A stretch of DNA of 62,151 nucleotides from Chloroflexota bacterium (GTDB lineage: Bacteria > Chloroflexota > Anaerolineae > Aggregatilineales > Phototrophicaceae), in contig WTGJ01000021.1 in NCBI GenBank assembly GCA_011523615.1, positions 1 to 62,151 of the forward strand, given 5' to 3'. The notes beneath the pieces were generated by a model. That model saw only the letters and a list, made by a program, of their open reading frames with translations. It was not told the DNA's origin and ran no database searches. Of this stretch, positions 42,001 to 51,446 are shown one piece after another (position 1 is the first letter of the stretch; every line of letters starts with the position of its first letter). The position numbers and the translations under genes are program-made.

Positions 42001-42678
42001 ATGGAATGGCAGGGTTGGTGGCGGATCGCACGCAGGCGTGGGTGGCTGGCGGTGTTGCCCCCCATCGTGACGGCCATCCTGTTGTTCCCCAGCACGGTGT
42101 TGAACCCGCCGCAAGCAGGCTACCGCGTCCAAATGAGCTACACGGCGATCCAGCCGGCGGAATTGGATGGCGGCCGAATCGGCGATTATCAAGATTTGTG
42201 GCTTTCTTCCGAATTAGTGGTGAACGCCCTGACTTCCTGGCTGCAATCGGGCAGCTTCCTCGCGGAAGTGGAAACGCAGGTGCAAGCACAGGATGCCACC
42301 GTCGACTTGGCTGACTTGTCCTTGGTGAGCGACAACGAGCGCAGCATCGGTCATCTGGAGATCGAATGGCCCGATGAGGCGCAGTTGCAGCTCATTGCCA
42401 ACACGGCAGTCGACGTGATGCACCACCGGGCCGCCGCGTACTTCCCGCAACTCGGTGGCACGCCGCAGATCACCTTCCTGGATGAACCTGCCGTCGAGTT
42501 GGCCCCCGTTTCGCTCATGATGCGCTTCCTGCCCCTCTTGCAGTTGTTCCTGTCGGCGCTGATTGGCGTCGGCATTGCCCTGGCTGCCGAATACAGCGAT
42601 CGCAGCTTGCACGACCGGCACGACTTGCGAACCCTGGGCTTCCGTTTGTTGGCGGCCGTACCCAAAGAGCGCGGATGA
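42001..42678 (+). CDS. Wzz-like chain-length determinant membrane protein
   Basis: A 225-residue protein with membrane segments at about 15-33 and 172-195, and an extracytoplasmic domain in between, the classic Wzz/polysaccharide co-polymerase layout, though shorter than most and without a kinase domain. It ends in a cytoplasmic tail. AGAGG precedes ATG 42001. It probably regulates polysaccharide length with the adjacent glycosyltransferases. Confidence 0.75.
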   Translation: MEWQGWWRIARRRGWLAVLPPIVTAILLFPSTVLNPPQAGYRVQMSYTAIQPAELDGGRIGDYQDLWLSSELVVNALTSWLQSGSFLAEVETQVQAQDATVDLADLSLVSDNERSIGHLEIEWPDEAQLQLIANTAVDVMHHRAAAYFPQLGGTPQITFLDEPAVELAPVSLMMRFLPLLQLFLSALIGVGIALAAEYSDRSLHDRHDLRTLGFRLLAAVPKERG

Positions 42679-43445
42679 GCGCTCCTTTTTCTCTGGCGGG
42701 TAAAGTGGCGCTGGTTACGGGCGCTTCTCGCGGCATCGGCAGAGCCATTGCGGAAACCTACGCCGCAGCCGGCGCTGCTGTGGTCATCAGCGGCCGCAGA
42801 GCGGAGACTCTGGCTCAAGTGGCGGAAGCCATGAGGCACGCGGGGCACGAAGTCACGCCGATCGTCGCGCACAACGGAGACAAGGCGGCCTTGCAAGCAT
42901 TGGCTCAACAAACGGCAGAGAAATACGGCGCCGTCGATATCCTGGTGCACAATGCGGCGACCAACCCGCATTTTGGCCCCTTGCTGGAAGCAGAAGACAG
43001 CATGTGGCAAAAGACCTTAGAAGTGAATCTGCTCGGCGTGTTTTGGCTGACGCAAGCGGTCGTTCCCATGATGCAAGCACGGGGTGCGGGGAAAATCATC
43101 ATCATCTCCAGCATCAACGGGCTGCGTCCCGGCCGCGGGCAGGGCATTTACAGCGTGACCAAAGCGGCGCTCATCAGCCTCACGCAGACCCTGGCGATGG
43201 AGCTGGGGCCCGACGACATTCAAGTCAACGCCATCGCGCCAGGATTGATACAAACGGCTTTTGCCCGCGCTTTATGGCAAGACGATGCATTGCGGGAGAG
43301 CGTCGAAGGACGTACGCCACTGGGCCGGATCGGTCAGCCGTCGGACTTAACGGGGATTGCCCTCTACCTCGCCTCAGACGCCGCCAACTTCACGACCGGT
43401 CAAACTTTCGTCGTGGATGGTGGCGTCAGCATTGCGGCGTTTTGA
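42675..43445 (+). CDS. Short-chain dehydrogenase/reductase (DHRS4-like)
   Basis: A 256-residue classical SDR: TGASRGIGRAIA, NAATNPHFGP (in place of NNAG), IIISSINGL, and the catalytic YSVTKAALISL. NGLRPGRGQG and the closing TFVVDGGVSIAAF are like the SDR family 4/DHRS4 group. It overlaps the Wzz-like gene by 4 nt. Substrate unknown. Confidence 0.9.
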   Translation: MSAPFSLAGKVALVTGASRGIGRAIAETYAAAGAAVVISGRRAETLAQVAEAMRHAGHEVTPIVAHNGDKAALQALAQQTAEKYGAVDILVHNAATNPHFGPLLEAEDSMWQKTLEVNLLGVFWLTQAVVPMMQARGAGKIIIISSINGLRPGRGQGIYSVTKAALISLTQTLAMELGPDDIQVNAIAPGLIQTAFARALWQDDALRESVEGRTPLGRIGQPSDLTGIALYLASDAANFTTGQTFVVDGGVSIAAF

Positions 43446-43461
43446 TCGGGGCCGATACAGC

Positions 43462-44076
43462 TTAAGCAGAATTTACGGCCGCATTCTCGTTCTGCGGTGT
43501 AGGGTCTTCTTTTTCGGCTGCCTCAGGGATAGGGTCGGCCGTTTCTTCGCTCGAAGAAGCATCTTCCGCAGGCAGGTCAAATTCGGGTGCCTCGATGCCA
43601 GCGGCTTCGTGACGGATCATGGTGATTTTACCGTCGATGAAGGCTCCCTCTTCGGTGCTGAGCGCGGTGGCTTCAATGTCACCCCAGACGCGGCTGGTGC
43701 GCAGGAGTTGTACTTTTCGCCCCTGGATATTGCCGCGAACCGCGCCGGCGACTGAAACGTTGCGGGCGTGGATGTCTGCGCTGATGCGAGCGGTTTCTCC
43801 CACTAAAACATTGCCACCGATGTTCATCTCGCCACTGAAGTTGCCATCCAAACGAACGTTCGCTTCACAATGCAGGCTGCCATTCATCACGGAATGTGGC
43901 CCCAGCACCGTCGCAAAGCCGATCGGTTGGGCCAGCGAAATGGGCGGCGGTTTGCTCTCCGCGGCAGCGCTTTCGTCAGCCACAGCCGCTTCTTCCGTCT
44001 CATCCGCTAGGTGGAGTGGTTCTGCATTTTCCTCTTCGGCCTTTGCAGGTGGGTGGCGCCGGCTGAAAAATGTCAT
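43462..44076 (-). CDS. Bactofilin family cytoskeletal protein
   Basis: A 204-residue protein with a central bactofilin beta-helix (about 55-155): short repeats such as MNGSLHCEANVRLDGNFSG, IGGNVLVGE, ARNVSVAGAVRGNIQGRKVQL. Flanks are acidic and disordered. Bactofilins polymerise without nucleotide and organise envelope growth. It starts 14 nt after fhs, with which it may be co-transcribed. Confidence 0.92.
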   Translation of the reverse strand: MTFFSRRHPPAKAEEENAEPLHLADETEEAAVADESAAAESKPPPISLAQPIGFATVLGPHSVMNGSLHCEANVRLDGNFSGEMNIGGNVLVGETARISADIHARNVSVAGAVRGNIQGRKVQLLRTSRVWGDIEATALSTEEGAFIDGKITMIRHEAAGIEAPEFDLPAEDASSSEETADPIPEAAEKEDPTPQNENAAVNSA

Positions 44077-44090
44077 CGCTTTGCTCCTGG

Positions 44091-45788
44091 CTAGAAAAGC
44101 CCCTCCACTTCGCCGTCTTCGTTCAGATCCACCCGTTCTGCGGCAGGGTGCACCGATAAGCCGGGCATGGTCCGCATATCACCGCAGAGCGGGTAGATGA
44201 AACCTGCGCCGATGCTCGCCCGAACTTCTGAAATGGGCAAAGTGAAGCCTGTGGGTGCGCCTTTGAGCTTGGGATCATGACTCAGGCTGAGGTGCGTTTT
44301 GGCCATGCAAATGGGCAGCTTGCCAAAACCGCTGGCTTCGTAACTGCGGATCTGGCGCCGGGCCAGTGCAGTGTAGCTGACGTCAGCCGCTCCGTAGATG
44401 GTTTGGGCGATGGTCTTGATTTTCTCTGAGATGGTTTGATCGAGATCATACAAGTACTGGAATTCGTTCGGGGTTTCTGCCGCCTGGACGACCATTTCGG
44501 CCAGTTCACGCGCCCCTTCCCCGCCCCGGGCATGGTGGTGGCAGAGCGCGGCACCGATCGCGCCGGCTTCGGTAGCGATGCGCTGGATGGCCGCCAGCTC
44601 TGCCGGATGATCGCTGGCGAAGACGTTGACCGCCACGACCGGCGTCACCCCATGTGCGCGGACATTCTCGATTTGCTTGATGAGATTGCTGGCGCCTGCT
44701 TCCACATCGGCCACGTTGAGCGCGAGCATCTCTTCTGGCAGCGCGCGGCCGGCGGCTACGTTGAACTTGCCACTGTGCGATTTCAACGCGCGCACCGTCG
44801 CGACCAAGACCGCCGCATCCGGCCGCAAGCCAGAAGCACGGCACTTGATGTTGAAGAATTTTTCCGCACCAATGTCGGCACCGAAGCCCGATTCCGTGAC
44901 CAGGTATTCGCCGCAACGGATGCCGATGAGATCGGCGAGGACGCTGCTGTTGCCATGGGCGATGTTGGCGAAGGGGCCGGCATGAACCAGGGCAGGCGTG
45001 TTTTCCAGGGTTTGCAGCAGATTGGGGCGCAAGGCATCTTTCATCAGTACGGTCATCGCGCCGGCCGCGCCAATTTCTTCGGCTGTGACGGGTTCTTTGT
45101 CGCCATTCATGCCGATCACAATCCGGCCGAAGCGCTCCCGCATATCTTTCAGCGAGGTAGTCAGGGCCAGGATGGCCATCACTTCACTGGCCACCGCGAT
45201 GTCAAAACCAGTTTGCCGCGTCACCCCATCCAACCTGCCGCCGAGGCCGATGACGATATTGCGCAGGGAACGGTCATTGACGTCGATGACTCGTTTCCAG
45301 GTGATGGTATCGACGTCGATGTTGAGGGGATTGCCGCGCATCAGGCGGTTATCGATCATGGCCGCGAGCAGATTGTTGGCGGCGGTAACCGCATGAATGT
45401 CGCCGGTCAGGTGCAAATTGAAGATGTCCATCGGCACCACTTGTGAATAACCACCGCCGGCCGCGCCTCCTTTGATGCCAAAGGTGGGCCCCTGGGAAGG
45501 TTGCCGCAAAGTCAGCACCGAGCGTTTGCCGATTCGCTGCAAGCCCTGGGCCAGGCCGACGGACGTGGTGGATTTGCCTTCACCGAATGGGGTGGGGGTG
45601 ATGGCGGTGACGTCGATGTATTTTCCCGCCGACCGCCCGGCAACCTTTGCCAACACATCCTCACGCAATTTGGCGACGTAAGGGCTACCGTAGATGTCCA
45701 AATCCTCAGCGCTCAGGCCCATCATGTCCGCGATCTGGTGGATGTGTTGCATGTTGGCTTGTTTGGCAATATCGAGATCAGAAAGCAT
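44091..45788 (-). CDS. fhs: Formate-tetrahydrofolate ligase
   Basis: ATP-dependent synthesis of 10-formyl-THF, feeding one-carbon metabolism. The 565 residues contain the P-loop TPTPFGEGKSTTSVGLAQGL (about 58-77), QPSQGPTFGIKGGAAGGGYSQVVPM, and MNLH-like FNLHLTGDIHAV. ATG 45788 has G-rich sequence upstream and is preferred to 45806. A small hairpin (45811-45829) lies in front. Confidence 0.96.
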   Translation of the reverse strand: MLSDLDIAKQANMQHIHQIADMMGLSAEDLDIYGSPYVAKLREDVLAKVAGRSAGKYIDVTAITPTPFGEGKSTTSVGLAQGLQRIGKRSVLTLRQPSQGPTFGIKGGAAGGGYSQVVPMDIFNLHLTGDIHAVTAANNLLAAMIDNRLMRGNPLNIDVDTITWKRVIDVNDRSLRNIVIGLGGRLDGVTRQTGFDIAVASEVMAILALTTSLKDMRERFGRIVIGMNGDKEPVTAEEIGAAGAMTVLMKDALRPNLLQTLENTPALVHAGPFANIAHGNSSVLADLIGIRCGEYLVTESGFGADIGAEKFFNIKCRASGLRPDAAVLVATVRALKSHSGKFNVAAGRALPEEMLALNVADVEAGASNLIKQIENVRAHGVTPVVAVNVFASDHPAELAAIQRIATEAGAIGAALCHHHARGGEGARELAEMVVQAAETPNEFQYLYDLDQTISEKIKTIAQTIYGAADVSYTALARRQIRSYEASGFGKLPICMAKTHLSLSHDPKLKGAPTGFTLPISEVRASIGAGFIYPLCGDMRTMPGLSVHPAAERVDLNEDGEVEGLF

Positions 45789-45810
45789 CCTGGCCCCCAC
45801 TCCCAAAGTC

Positions 45811-45829
45811 AGTCCTCTTGCACAGGACT
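45811..45829 (-). repeat. Hairpin upstream of fhs
   Basis: AGTCCT and AGGACT (perfect 6 bp) around a 7-nt loop, about 23 nt before the fhs ATG. No T-tract; possible 5' mRNA element. Confidence 0.35.
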
Positions 45830-45863
45830 CTAACCCAGCGGTAGGCGCTCTGCAAATCGGTGG

Positions 45864-46403
45864 TCAGGGCCGCGGGGTGATGGTAGCCAACGTGATGGGG
45901 GTGGCGCTTGCCGTGGGGCGTGGGGTTGGATTCGCGGCGCGCAACACCGACTGATGCATGTAGCCGATTTCGATCCGGCGTGTGTTGGGGTTGCGATCGA
46001 TCAGGTGCCATTCCGAATTGGCAGAGGCGGCTTGTATGACGCAAATGGTGGTGCCTTCCGGCAAGCGATCCAAGCGTTCGCCATCGATATCGGGCTCAGC
46101 GCGTATGTTAGCCATGGCGGTTCGGATGGTGAATTCCTGGCAGGGTGGTATGGCGGTCGCGGTAGGACGAGCGGTTTGCGTCTCAAAGCGGGCGCGATTC
46201 TGTTCGGCAATTGCTGTGATTTCCCGTTGCGCCTGTTGGGTGGCGGCCGCACTGGCCGGATCCAAACCGGTGGATAAATTGCGCAAGCCTTGCAAGGAGA
46301 AAAAGGCAGCGAATACCAGAGTGAAGGCCACGAGCAGCAGCAGGAGCATGGGCGGCCTGCGGTTGCGGGGAGGCCAATTGCCGGGTTGTCGCGCCGAGTG
46401 CAT
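45864..46403 (-). CDS. Membrane-anchored SH3b-like domain protein
   Basis: A 179-residue protein with one membrane segment (about 18-36, MLLLLLVAFTLVFAAFFSL) and an outside part holding a bacterial SH3-like domain (MANIRAEPDIDGERLDRLPEGTTICVI...EWHLI...GYMHQSVL), a likely cell-wall or sugar binding fold, then a Thr/Pro-rich tail. ATG 46403 is 6 nt after TACACT (46410-46415), a leaderless arrangement, so it is preferred to the longer frame from 46520. Confidence 0.8.
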   Translation of the reverse strand: MHSARQPGNWPPRNRRPPMLLLLLVAFTLVFAAFFSLQGLRNLSTGLDPASAAATQQAQREITAIAEQNRARFETQTARPTATAIPPCQEFTIRTAMANIRAEPDIDGERLDRLPEGTTICVIQAASANSEWHLIDRNPNTRRIEIGYMHQSVLRAANPTPRPTASATPITLATITPRP

Positions 46404-46409
46404 GTCAAA

Positions 46410-46415
46410 AGTGTA
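46410..46415 (-). promoter_or_regulatory. -10 box of the SH3b gene (leaderless type)
   Basis: TACACT on the minus strand 6 nt before the ATG. The -35 is weak (TTACAT at about 19 nt). Confidence 0.45.
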
Positions 46416-46495
46416 GCGATAAATTGCTGTGCTGATGTAAGAATCTTGTGGAGTGGGTGTAAGGTGAAGGGCGCAACCCAGACACATCAGGAGAG

Positions 46496-46504
46496 TGTTA
46501 TACT
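46496..46504 (+). promoter_or_regulatory. Extended -10 promoter of the inositol dehydrogenase gene
   Basis: TGTTATACT holds a consensus-like TATACT (46499-46504) with an upstream TG. No clear -35. It would drive the gene starting at 46535. Confidence 0.55.
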
Positions 46505-46534
46505 GGAACTGTTTTGGCAAATGAAGTGGCGGAC

Positions 46535-47539
46535 ATGAGATTCGCAGTCATTGGCGCGGGCCGCATCGGACAGTTGCATGCTTCCCACCTCGCTCATGCG
46601 ATTCGCGGTGCGGAACTGGTTGCGGTGGTGGATGTAGCCATGCCGGCAGCGGAAGAAACCGCCGCGCGCTGGGCTGCGAAAGCATATCCCGATCTGCGCA
46701 GCGTCCTCGCCCAGGAGGCCATCGACGCGGTCTGCATCGCCTCCGCCACGGAAACCCACATCGCGCTCATCGAAGAAGCGGCGGCCGCTGGCCTGCATAT
46801 CTTCTGTGAAAAGCCGATCGATCATGATCTGGCGCACATCGATCGTGCGCTCGCGGCGGTGCAGCAGGCGGGGGTGCTCCTGCAAGTGGGTTTCAACCGC
46901 CGCTTTGATGCGAATGCGGAACGGGTTCGGGCGGCCTTGCTCGCCGGGGAGATCGGCGAGCCCTACACATTGCACCTCATCAGTCGCGATCCTGCTCCGC
47001 CCACCCTCGAATACTTGCGCGGTTCGGGTGGGATCTTCCTGGATATGATGATCCACGATTTCGATATGGCCCGTTTCCTCATCGGTGCGGAAGTGGAATC
47101 GGTATTCACGCTGGCCGGGGTTCGCGTCGATCCGCGCATTGGGGAATTGGGCGATCTGGATACGGCTCTGGTGAGCTTGCGCTTCAGCAATGGCGTGATC
47201 GGCATGATCGACAATTGCCGCCAGGCGGTTTATGGTTATGACCAACGGATCGAATTGTTCGGCAGCAAGGGTAGCATCCGTACCGACCATCAGTACGCCA
47301 ACAGCGCGACCCTGCAGACGGCGGCGGCGATCGCCAGGGATTTGCCGCATCATTTCTTCATCGAACGCTATCGGGAGAGTTACATCCGCGAACTGGAGCA
47401 ATTCATCGCAGCCATCGAAAGCGGCCAGCCGCCACCGGTCACCGGTATGGATGGGCGCATCCCCGTGGTGCTCGCCCGCGCTGCCCGCCTCTCCTACGAT
47501 GAAAATCGACCGGTGAACCCGCGGGAGGTGGATGGGTGA
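46535..47539 (+). CDS. iolG: Gfo/Idh/MocA oxidoreductase, inositol 2-dehydrogenase-like
   Basis: A 334-residue NAD-dependent sugar dehydrogenase with FAVIGAGRIGQLHASHL at the start, FCEKPIDHD (E-K-P), and GSGGIFLDMMIHDFDMARFL carrying the conserved Asp and His of myo-inositol dehydrogenases. The start ATG 46535 fits the family. It is the first gene of an inositol group that also has iolC and iolD on the other strand. Confidence 0.87.
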   Translation: MRFAVIGAGRIGQLHASHLAHAIRGAELVAVVDVAMPAAEETAARWAAKAYPDLRSVLAQEAIDAVCIASATETHIALIEEAAAAGLHIFCEKPIDHDLAHIDRALAAVQQAGVLLQVGFNRRFDANAERVRAALLAGEIGEPYTLHLISRDPAPPTLEYLRGSGGIFLDMMIHDFDMARFLIGAEVESVFTLAGVRVDPRIGELGDLDTALVSLRFSNGVIGMIDNCRQAVYGYDQRIELFGSKGSIRTDHQYANSATLQTAAAIARDLPHHFFIERYRESYIRELEQFIAAIESGQPPPVTGMDGRIPVVLARAARLSYDENRPVNPREVDG

Positions 47540-48357
47540 TTGCAGCATCCCGCATCGGCGTTTGCACCTGGATATTTGGTGCGATGCCGCTGCAAAAGAT
47601 GGCCGCTGATCTGGCGCGGATGGGTTTTGGCGGGGTGGAGCTGCGCGCAGATTATGAAAAGGATTCGCCGGCAGAGATCAACGAGATCTTCGGCGATTGG
47701 GGCTTGGCGATTTTTTCACTCACTCCGATGGATGTCGATCTTTCGCATCCGGAAGCAAAGCGGCGCCACTCCGCGATCGCGGCATACGATCGATTGTTGG
47801 ATTTTGCGGCGGCCCTGGAAGATGAACCGTATGTCTGCATCCATGGCCGGGTGGGCCGAATTCGCGCCCAGCAAAGCGCAGAGGAGGAAAGCGAACTGCT
47901 GGTGGAATCCGTTTCGCAAATTGCCGAAATGGCGGCCACGCGTCGTCTGCGGCTCGTGTTTGAAGTGTTGAACCGCTATGAATCCCATCAAGTGGTGAAC
48001 TGCTCCCAGGCGCTCCAGTTGCTGGCGGATGTCGGTGCCTTGAACCTGGGCATTTTGCTCGATGCCTATCACATGAACATCGAAGAAAGCGACCCGGTGG
48101 CGGCGATCCATGAGGCGGGCGCTGCTTTATGGCTGTACCACTGCGCGGATTCCAACCGGCGGGGTTTGGGTTTCGGCCATACCGATTGGCGGGCGCAACT
48201 GGCGGCCCTGGCCGAAATGGGTTACCGCGGTCCGCTGATCCTGGAATGCACGGCGGTGGGGCCGGATCCTTTCACGCCGATCAAGTCAGGCGACTGGCGG
48301 GGGCAACTCTGCGAAGATTTGCGGCTCTCACTCCAGCGATTGACTGCCAGTGAATGA
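47536..48357 (+). CDS. Sugar-phosphate isomerase/epimerase-like TIM barrel protein
   Basis: A 273-residue AP-endonuclease-2-like TIM barrel. Metal ligands appear in FEVLNRYES (Glu), LLDAYHMNIEE (Asp/His), YHCADSN (His) and LECTAVG (Glu). Because it is coupled to iolG (4-nt overlap), it could be inosose dehydratase or isomerase (IolE/IolI type), but hydroxypyruvate or tagatose epimerase activity is possible. GTG start. Confidence 0.82.
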   Translation: MIAASRIGVCTWIFGAMPLQKMAADLARMGFGGVELRADYEKDSPAEINEIFGDWGLAIFSLTPMDVDLSHPEAKRRHSAIAAYDRLLDFAAALEDEPYVCIHGRVGRIRAQQSAEEESELLVESVSQIAEMAATRRLRLVFEVLNRYESHQVVNCSQALQLLADVGALNLGILLDAYHMNIEESDPVAAIHEAGAALWLYHCADSNRRGLGFGHTDWRAQLAALAEMGYRGPLILECTAVGPDPFTPIKSGDWRGQLCEDLRLSLQRLTASE

Positions 48358-48369
48358 CCGCCTGAACCC

Positions 48370-49536
48370 TTAAGGTACTTCGCGGAAACCGAATAAGCCC
48401 GCTGTTACGGCGCTGCTATCCAGCCGTGGAGTCATTTCGGTGAGGCCGGCGATGCCTTGCCGATACACCGGGTGCTCCACCGAAAGCGGCAGGGTGATCG
48501 TCTGCCCCATCACCGCCGAAAGGTAGCCGGCCAGGGCCAATTCCAGGGCCAGGGCGCCATCGCGCGCCGGGGCGGCTGGGGCGCGATTCTCGCGGATGGC
48601 CGCGTGGAAATCGGCCCAGAGTGCGGTGAAGGCTGCCGCGACATTGTCCTCATGACGGGGCAAATTGGCCAGCGGGACCTCCCTTCGCTGCCAATCATTG
48701 ACGCGGTAGAGTTCGGCGGGTTGGTTGAAACCACTGGTCTGGTATTTTTCATAGCGGAGGCGCAAGTGGCCTTCACTGCCGCTGATGTCTACGCCGCCGA
48801 CGCCTTGCCCCCAGGCTATGTTGATCAGGGCGTAGCAATGAGGGAACGATACCTGCAATAAGGCGAGGTCTTCTACTTCGGGGAGACGCGCACTGTATTC
48901 CGGTGCGGCGACAAAGGCGTTGACCTGGTTGGCTCGATCGTCAGCAAGCCATTGGGACAGATAGACAGCATGAATCATATCCATCAAGACCCCGCCGCCA
49001 GCGGCCAGCGAGTGGCGCCAACGGGCTTCGTATTCGGCAGCGCCTGGGTAGTCGATGACGCCGAGGTAATTCAGGGTCAGCACGCGCAATTCACCGATGC
49101 TCCGCTGGGTGATTTCTTCCTTCAACGCCCGATATTCCGGGAAAAAGAGGTAGTTGTGGCAAATCGCGCATTGCAGGCCAGCTGATTCCGCGGCTGTCAC
49201 GATTTCTGCGGCGGTGGCTGGCGCATCAGCGAGAGGTTTTTCGCTCAATACATGCAAGCCCGCGGCAAAGGCGGCGAGCACGATATCGCGGCGATAGCGC
49301 TGGGGGACGGCGACGACGACTGCTTCCAGGTCACCTCGGGCCAGGAGAGCGCGATGATCGGCGTAGACATCTTCATCAGACAGGCCAAACCACTGTTGAC
49401 CGATCTGGCGCCGGGCGGGAGTGACATCGGCCAACGCGACCAATTCGACTTCCGGCAGGGCCTGGATCGCCGGCGCATGGCCGTAGCTCACGACATTGCC
49501 ACAGCCAATCAGGCCCACCCGCAGTCGTTCAGTCAT
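48370..49536 (-). CDS. Gfo/Idh/MocA family oxidoreductase
   Basis: A 388-residue NAD(P)-dependent sugar dehydrogenase: VGLIGCGNVVSYGHAPAI, SEKPLADAPA, and GGGVLMDMIHAVYLSQWL in the C-terminal domain. It overlaps the iolD stop by 8 nt, so it belongs to the iolC-iolD operon; it may oxidise scyllo-inositol or a related polyol. Confidence 0.87.
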   Translation of the reverse strand: MTERLRVGLIGCGNVVSYGHAPAIQALPEVELVALADVTPARRQIGQQWFGLSDEDVYADHRALLARGDLEAVVVAVPQRYRRDIVLAAFAAGLHVLSEKPLADAPATAAEIVTAAESAGLQCAICHNYLFFPEYRALKEEITQRSIGELRVLTLNYLGVIDYPGAAEYEARWRHSLAAGGGVLMDMIHAVYLSQWLADDRANQVNAFVAAPEYSARLPEVEDLALLQVSFPHCYALINIAWGQGVGGVDISGSEGHLRLRYEKYQTSGFNQPAELYRVNDWQRREVPLANLPRHEDNVAAAFTALWADFHAAIRENRAPAAPARDGALALELALAGYLSAVMGQTITLPLSVEHPVYRQGIAGLTEMTPRLDSSAVTAGLFGFREVP

Positions 49537-51415
49537 CGGCAGTATTCGATTTCAGGTAATGCTTCATTCGCGTGCGTTCTGTTTCGTATTGTCGCCGAGT
49601 CTGGCGGATGGTGGCGATTTCGCTGACTTCGGACATGGGCACATCCCACCAGCTTTCATAGATGGGCACGCGTTCGCGACGATCGGTTTCCACGACGATG
49701 CAGGCCGGTCGGTCCTGCACTTCGCTCGCTGATTGCAAGGCTTCCTGCAGGCTGGCCCGGTCCTGCGCTTTGAAAACGGCCGCCCCCAGGCTGGCGCAGT
49801 TCTGGGCAAAATCGATGGGCAGCGTTTCGCCATCCAGGTGCCCGCTTTCGGTACGGTAGCGGTATTTCGTGCCGAAGCCATCGCTGCCCACGGCATTGGA
49901 AAGTCCGCCGATGCTGGCAAAACCGTGGTTATCCAGCACGATGATGTTGACGTGAATCCCTTCCTGCACCATGGTGACGATTTCGCTGTTCATCATGAGA
50001 TACGAACCATCGCCGACCATCACGTAGACTTGGCGCTCCGGGTCGGCCAGTTTCACGCCCATCCCACCGGCGATTTCATAACCCATGCATGAATAACCGT
50101 ATTCGATGTGGTAGCCGCGGGGCTCCCGCGTGCGCCACAGCTTGTGCAGATCGCCGGGCAGGCTACCGGCGGCGCAAAGCACCACATCTTGCGGACGGGC
50201 GAAAGCATTCACCGCACCGATGACTTCCCCCTGACTCAACAAGGGCTCGTGCTCCAGGTGATAGATGCGGTGCACTTCCTCATCCCAGGAGCGGTTCAGT
50301 TCGGCGGCGCGCGCCTGATATTGCTGGGAAGTTTGGTGCGAGCCGAGGGCCTGACTGAGTTCTTCCAAAGTGACGAGGGCATCGCCGGTCAGGGGCAGGG
50401 CGTGTTGTTTGTAGGCATCCCATTCGGCGACGTTGATGTTGATGAAGCGGACGTTGGGGTTCTGGAAGGCGGAATTGGATTGGCTGGTGAAATCGCTATA
50501 GCGCGTCCCGATGCCGATGATGAGGTCCGCTTCCCGCGTGCATTCATTGGCGGCGAAATTGCCGGTGTGGCCGGTCGCGCCGAGGTTCAGCTCGTGATCA
50601 TAGGGCAAGGCCCCTTTGCCCGCGTTGGTCTCGGTCACCGGGATGCCATGCTTGCTGGCGAATTGCAACAGGGCATCCTGGGCCTCACTGTAATGAACGC
50701 CACCGCCGGCGATGATGAGCGGCTTCTCGCTCCTGCGGATCCAAGCCGCCGCCTGTTGCAGCAAGGCGACATCCGGTCGATTTCGGGGGATTTCCCACAC
50801 TCGTTTTTCGAACATTTCCGCCGGGTAATCGTAGGCTTCCGCCTGCGTATCCTGCGGCAGGCAGAGCGTCACCGCCCCGGTCTCCGCCGGCGAAGTGAGC
50901 ACACGCATCGCCCCCAACAGCGAAGAGATCAGTTGCTCCGGCCGATAGATGCGATCCCAATAGCGCGAGACGGGTTTGAAGGCATCGTTCACACTGAAAT
51001 CCGGGCTGTGTTCGGATTCCAGCTGTTGGAGGACCGGGGCCTGGATGCGTTCGGCAAAGATATCACCACAGAGGAGCAACACGGGCAAACGATTGACCGT
51101 CGCCGTCGCCGCGCCGCTCACCATGTTGGAGGAACCAGGGCCAATCGAAGCGGTGCAGGCGAAGGTGGCAGTTCGGTTCAAGTGCTTGGCGTAAGCGATG
51201 GCGGTATGCACCTGAGCCTGTTCGTTGCGGCATTGGTAGTAACGCAGCTCGGTATCGTATTGTTGGAGTGCCTGGCCAATGCCCGCCACGTTGCCATGGC
51301 CAAAGATGCCCCAGGTGCCGGCAAAGAAGCGCCGTTCCCGACCATCGCGCCGCGAGTATTGCCGGCTCAAGTAGAGGACGAGTGCCTGCGCCATCGTCAA
51401 TCTGCGTGTCGCCAT
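49529..51415 (-). CDS. iolD: 3D-(3,5/4)-trihydroxycyclohexane-1,2-dione hydrolase
   Basis: ThDP enzyme that opens the inositol ring. The 628 residues start MATRRLTMAQALVLYLSRQ and include FFAGTWGIFGHGNVAGIGQAL, the Glu of CRNEQAQVHTAIAYAK, ACTASIGPGSSNMVSGAATATVNRLP, and the ThDP site GDGSYLMMNSEIVTMVQEGI. ATG 51415 has AGGAGG at 7 nt. It follows iolC by 31 nt. Confidence 0.95.
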   Translation of the reverse strand: MATRRLTMAQALVLYLSRQYSRRDGRERRFFAGTWGIFGHGNVAGIGQALQQYDTELRYYQCRNEQAQVHTAIAYAKHLNRTATFACTASIGPGSSNMVSGAATATVNRLPVLLLCGDIFAERIQAPVLQQLESEHSPDFSVNDAFKPVSRYWDRIYRPEQLISSLLGAMRVLTSPAETGAVTLCLPQDTQAEAYDYPAEMFEKRVWEIPRNRPDVALLQQAAAWIRRSEKPLIIAGGGVHYSEAQDALLQFASKHGIPVTETNAGKGALPYDHELNLGATGHTGNFAANECTREADLIIGIGTRYSDFTSQSNSAFQNPNVRFININVAEWDAYKQHALPLTGDALVTLEELSQALGSHQTSQQYQARAAELNRSWDEEVHRIYHLEHEPLLSQGEVIGAVNAFARPQDVVLCAAGSLPGDLHKLWRTREPRGYHIEYGYSCMGYEIAGGMGVKLADPERQVYVMVGDGSYLMMNSEIVTMVQEGIHVNIIVLDNHGFASIGGLSNAVGSDGFGTKYRYRTESGHLDGETLPIDFAQNCASLGAAVFKAQDRASLQEALQSASEVQDRPACIVVETDRRERVPIYESWWDVPMSEVSEIATIRQTRRQYETERTRMKHYLKSNTADD

Positions 51416-51446
51416 GTGATTTCCTCCTAGGTTCGCAACGGACGGC

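Noticed and set aside
45778..45863. Sequence upstream of fhs as a tRNA fragment or THF riboswitch.
   Set aside because: Only one short hairpin can be formed; neither a cloverleaf nor the conserved riboswitch segments are present.
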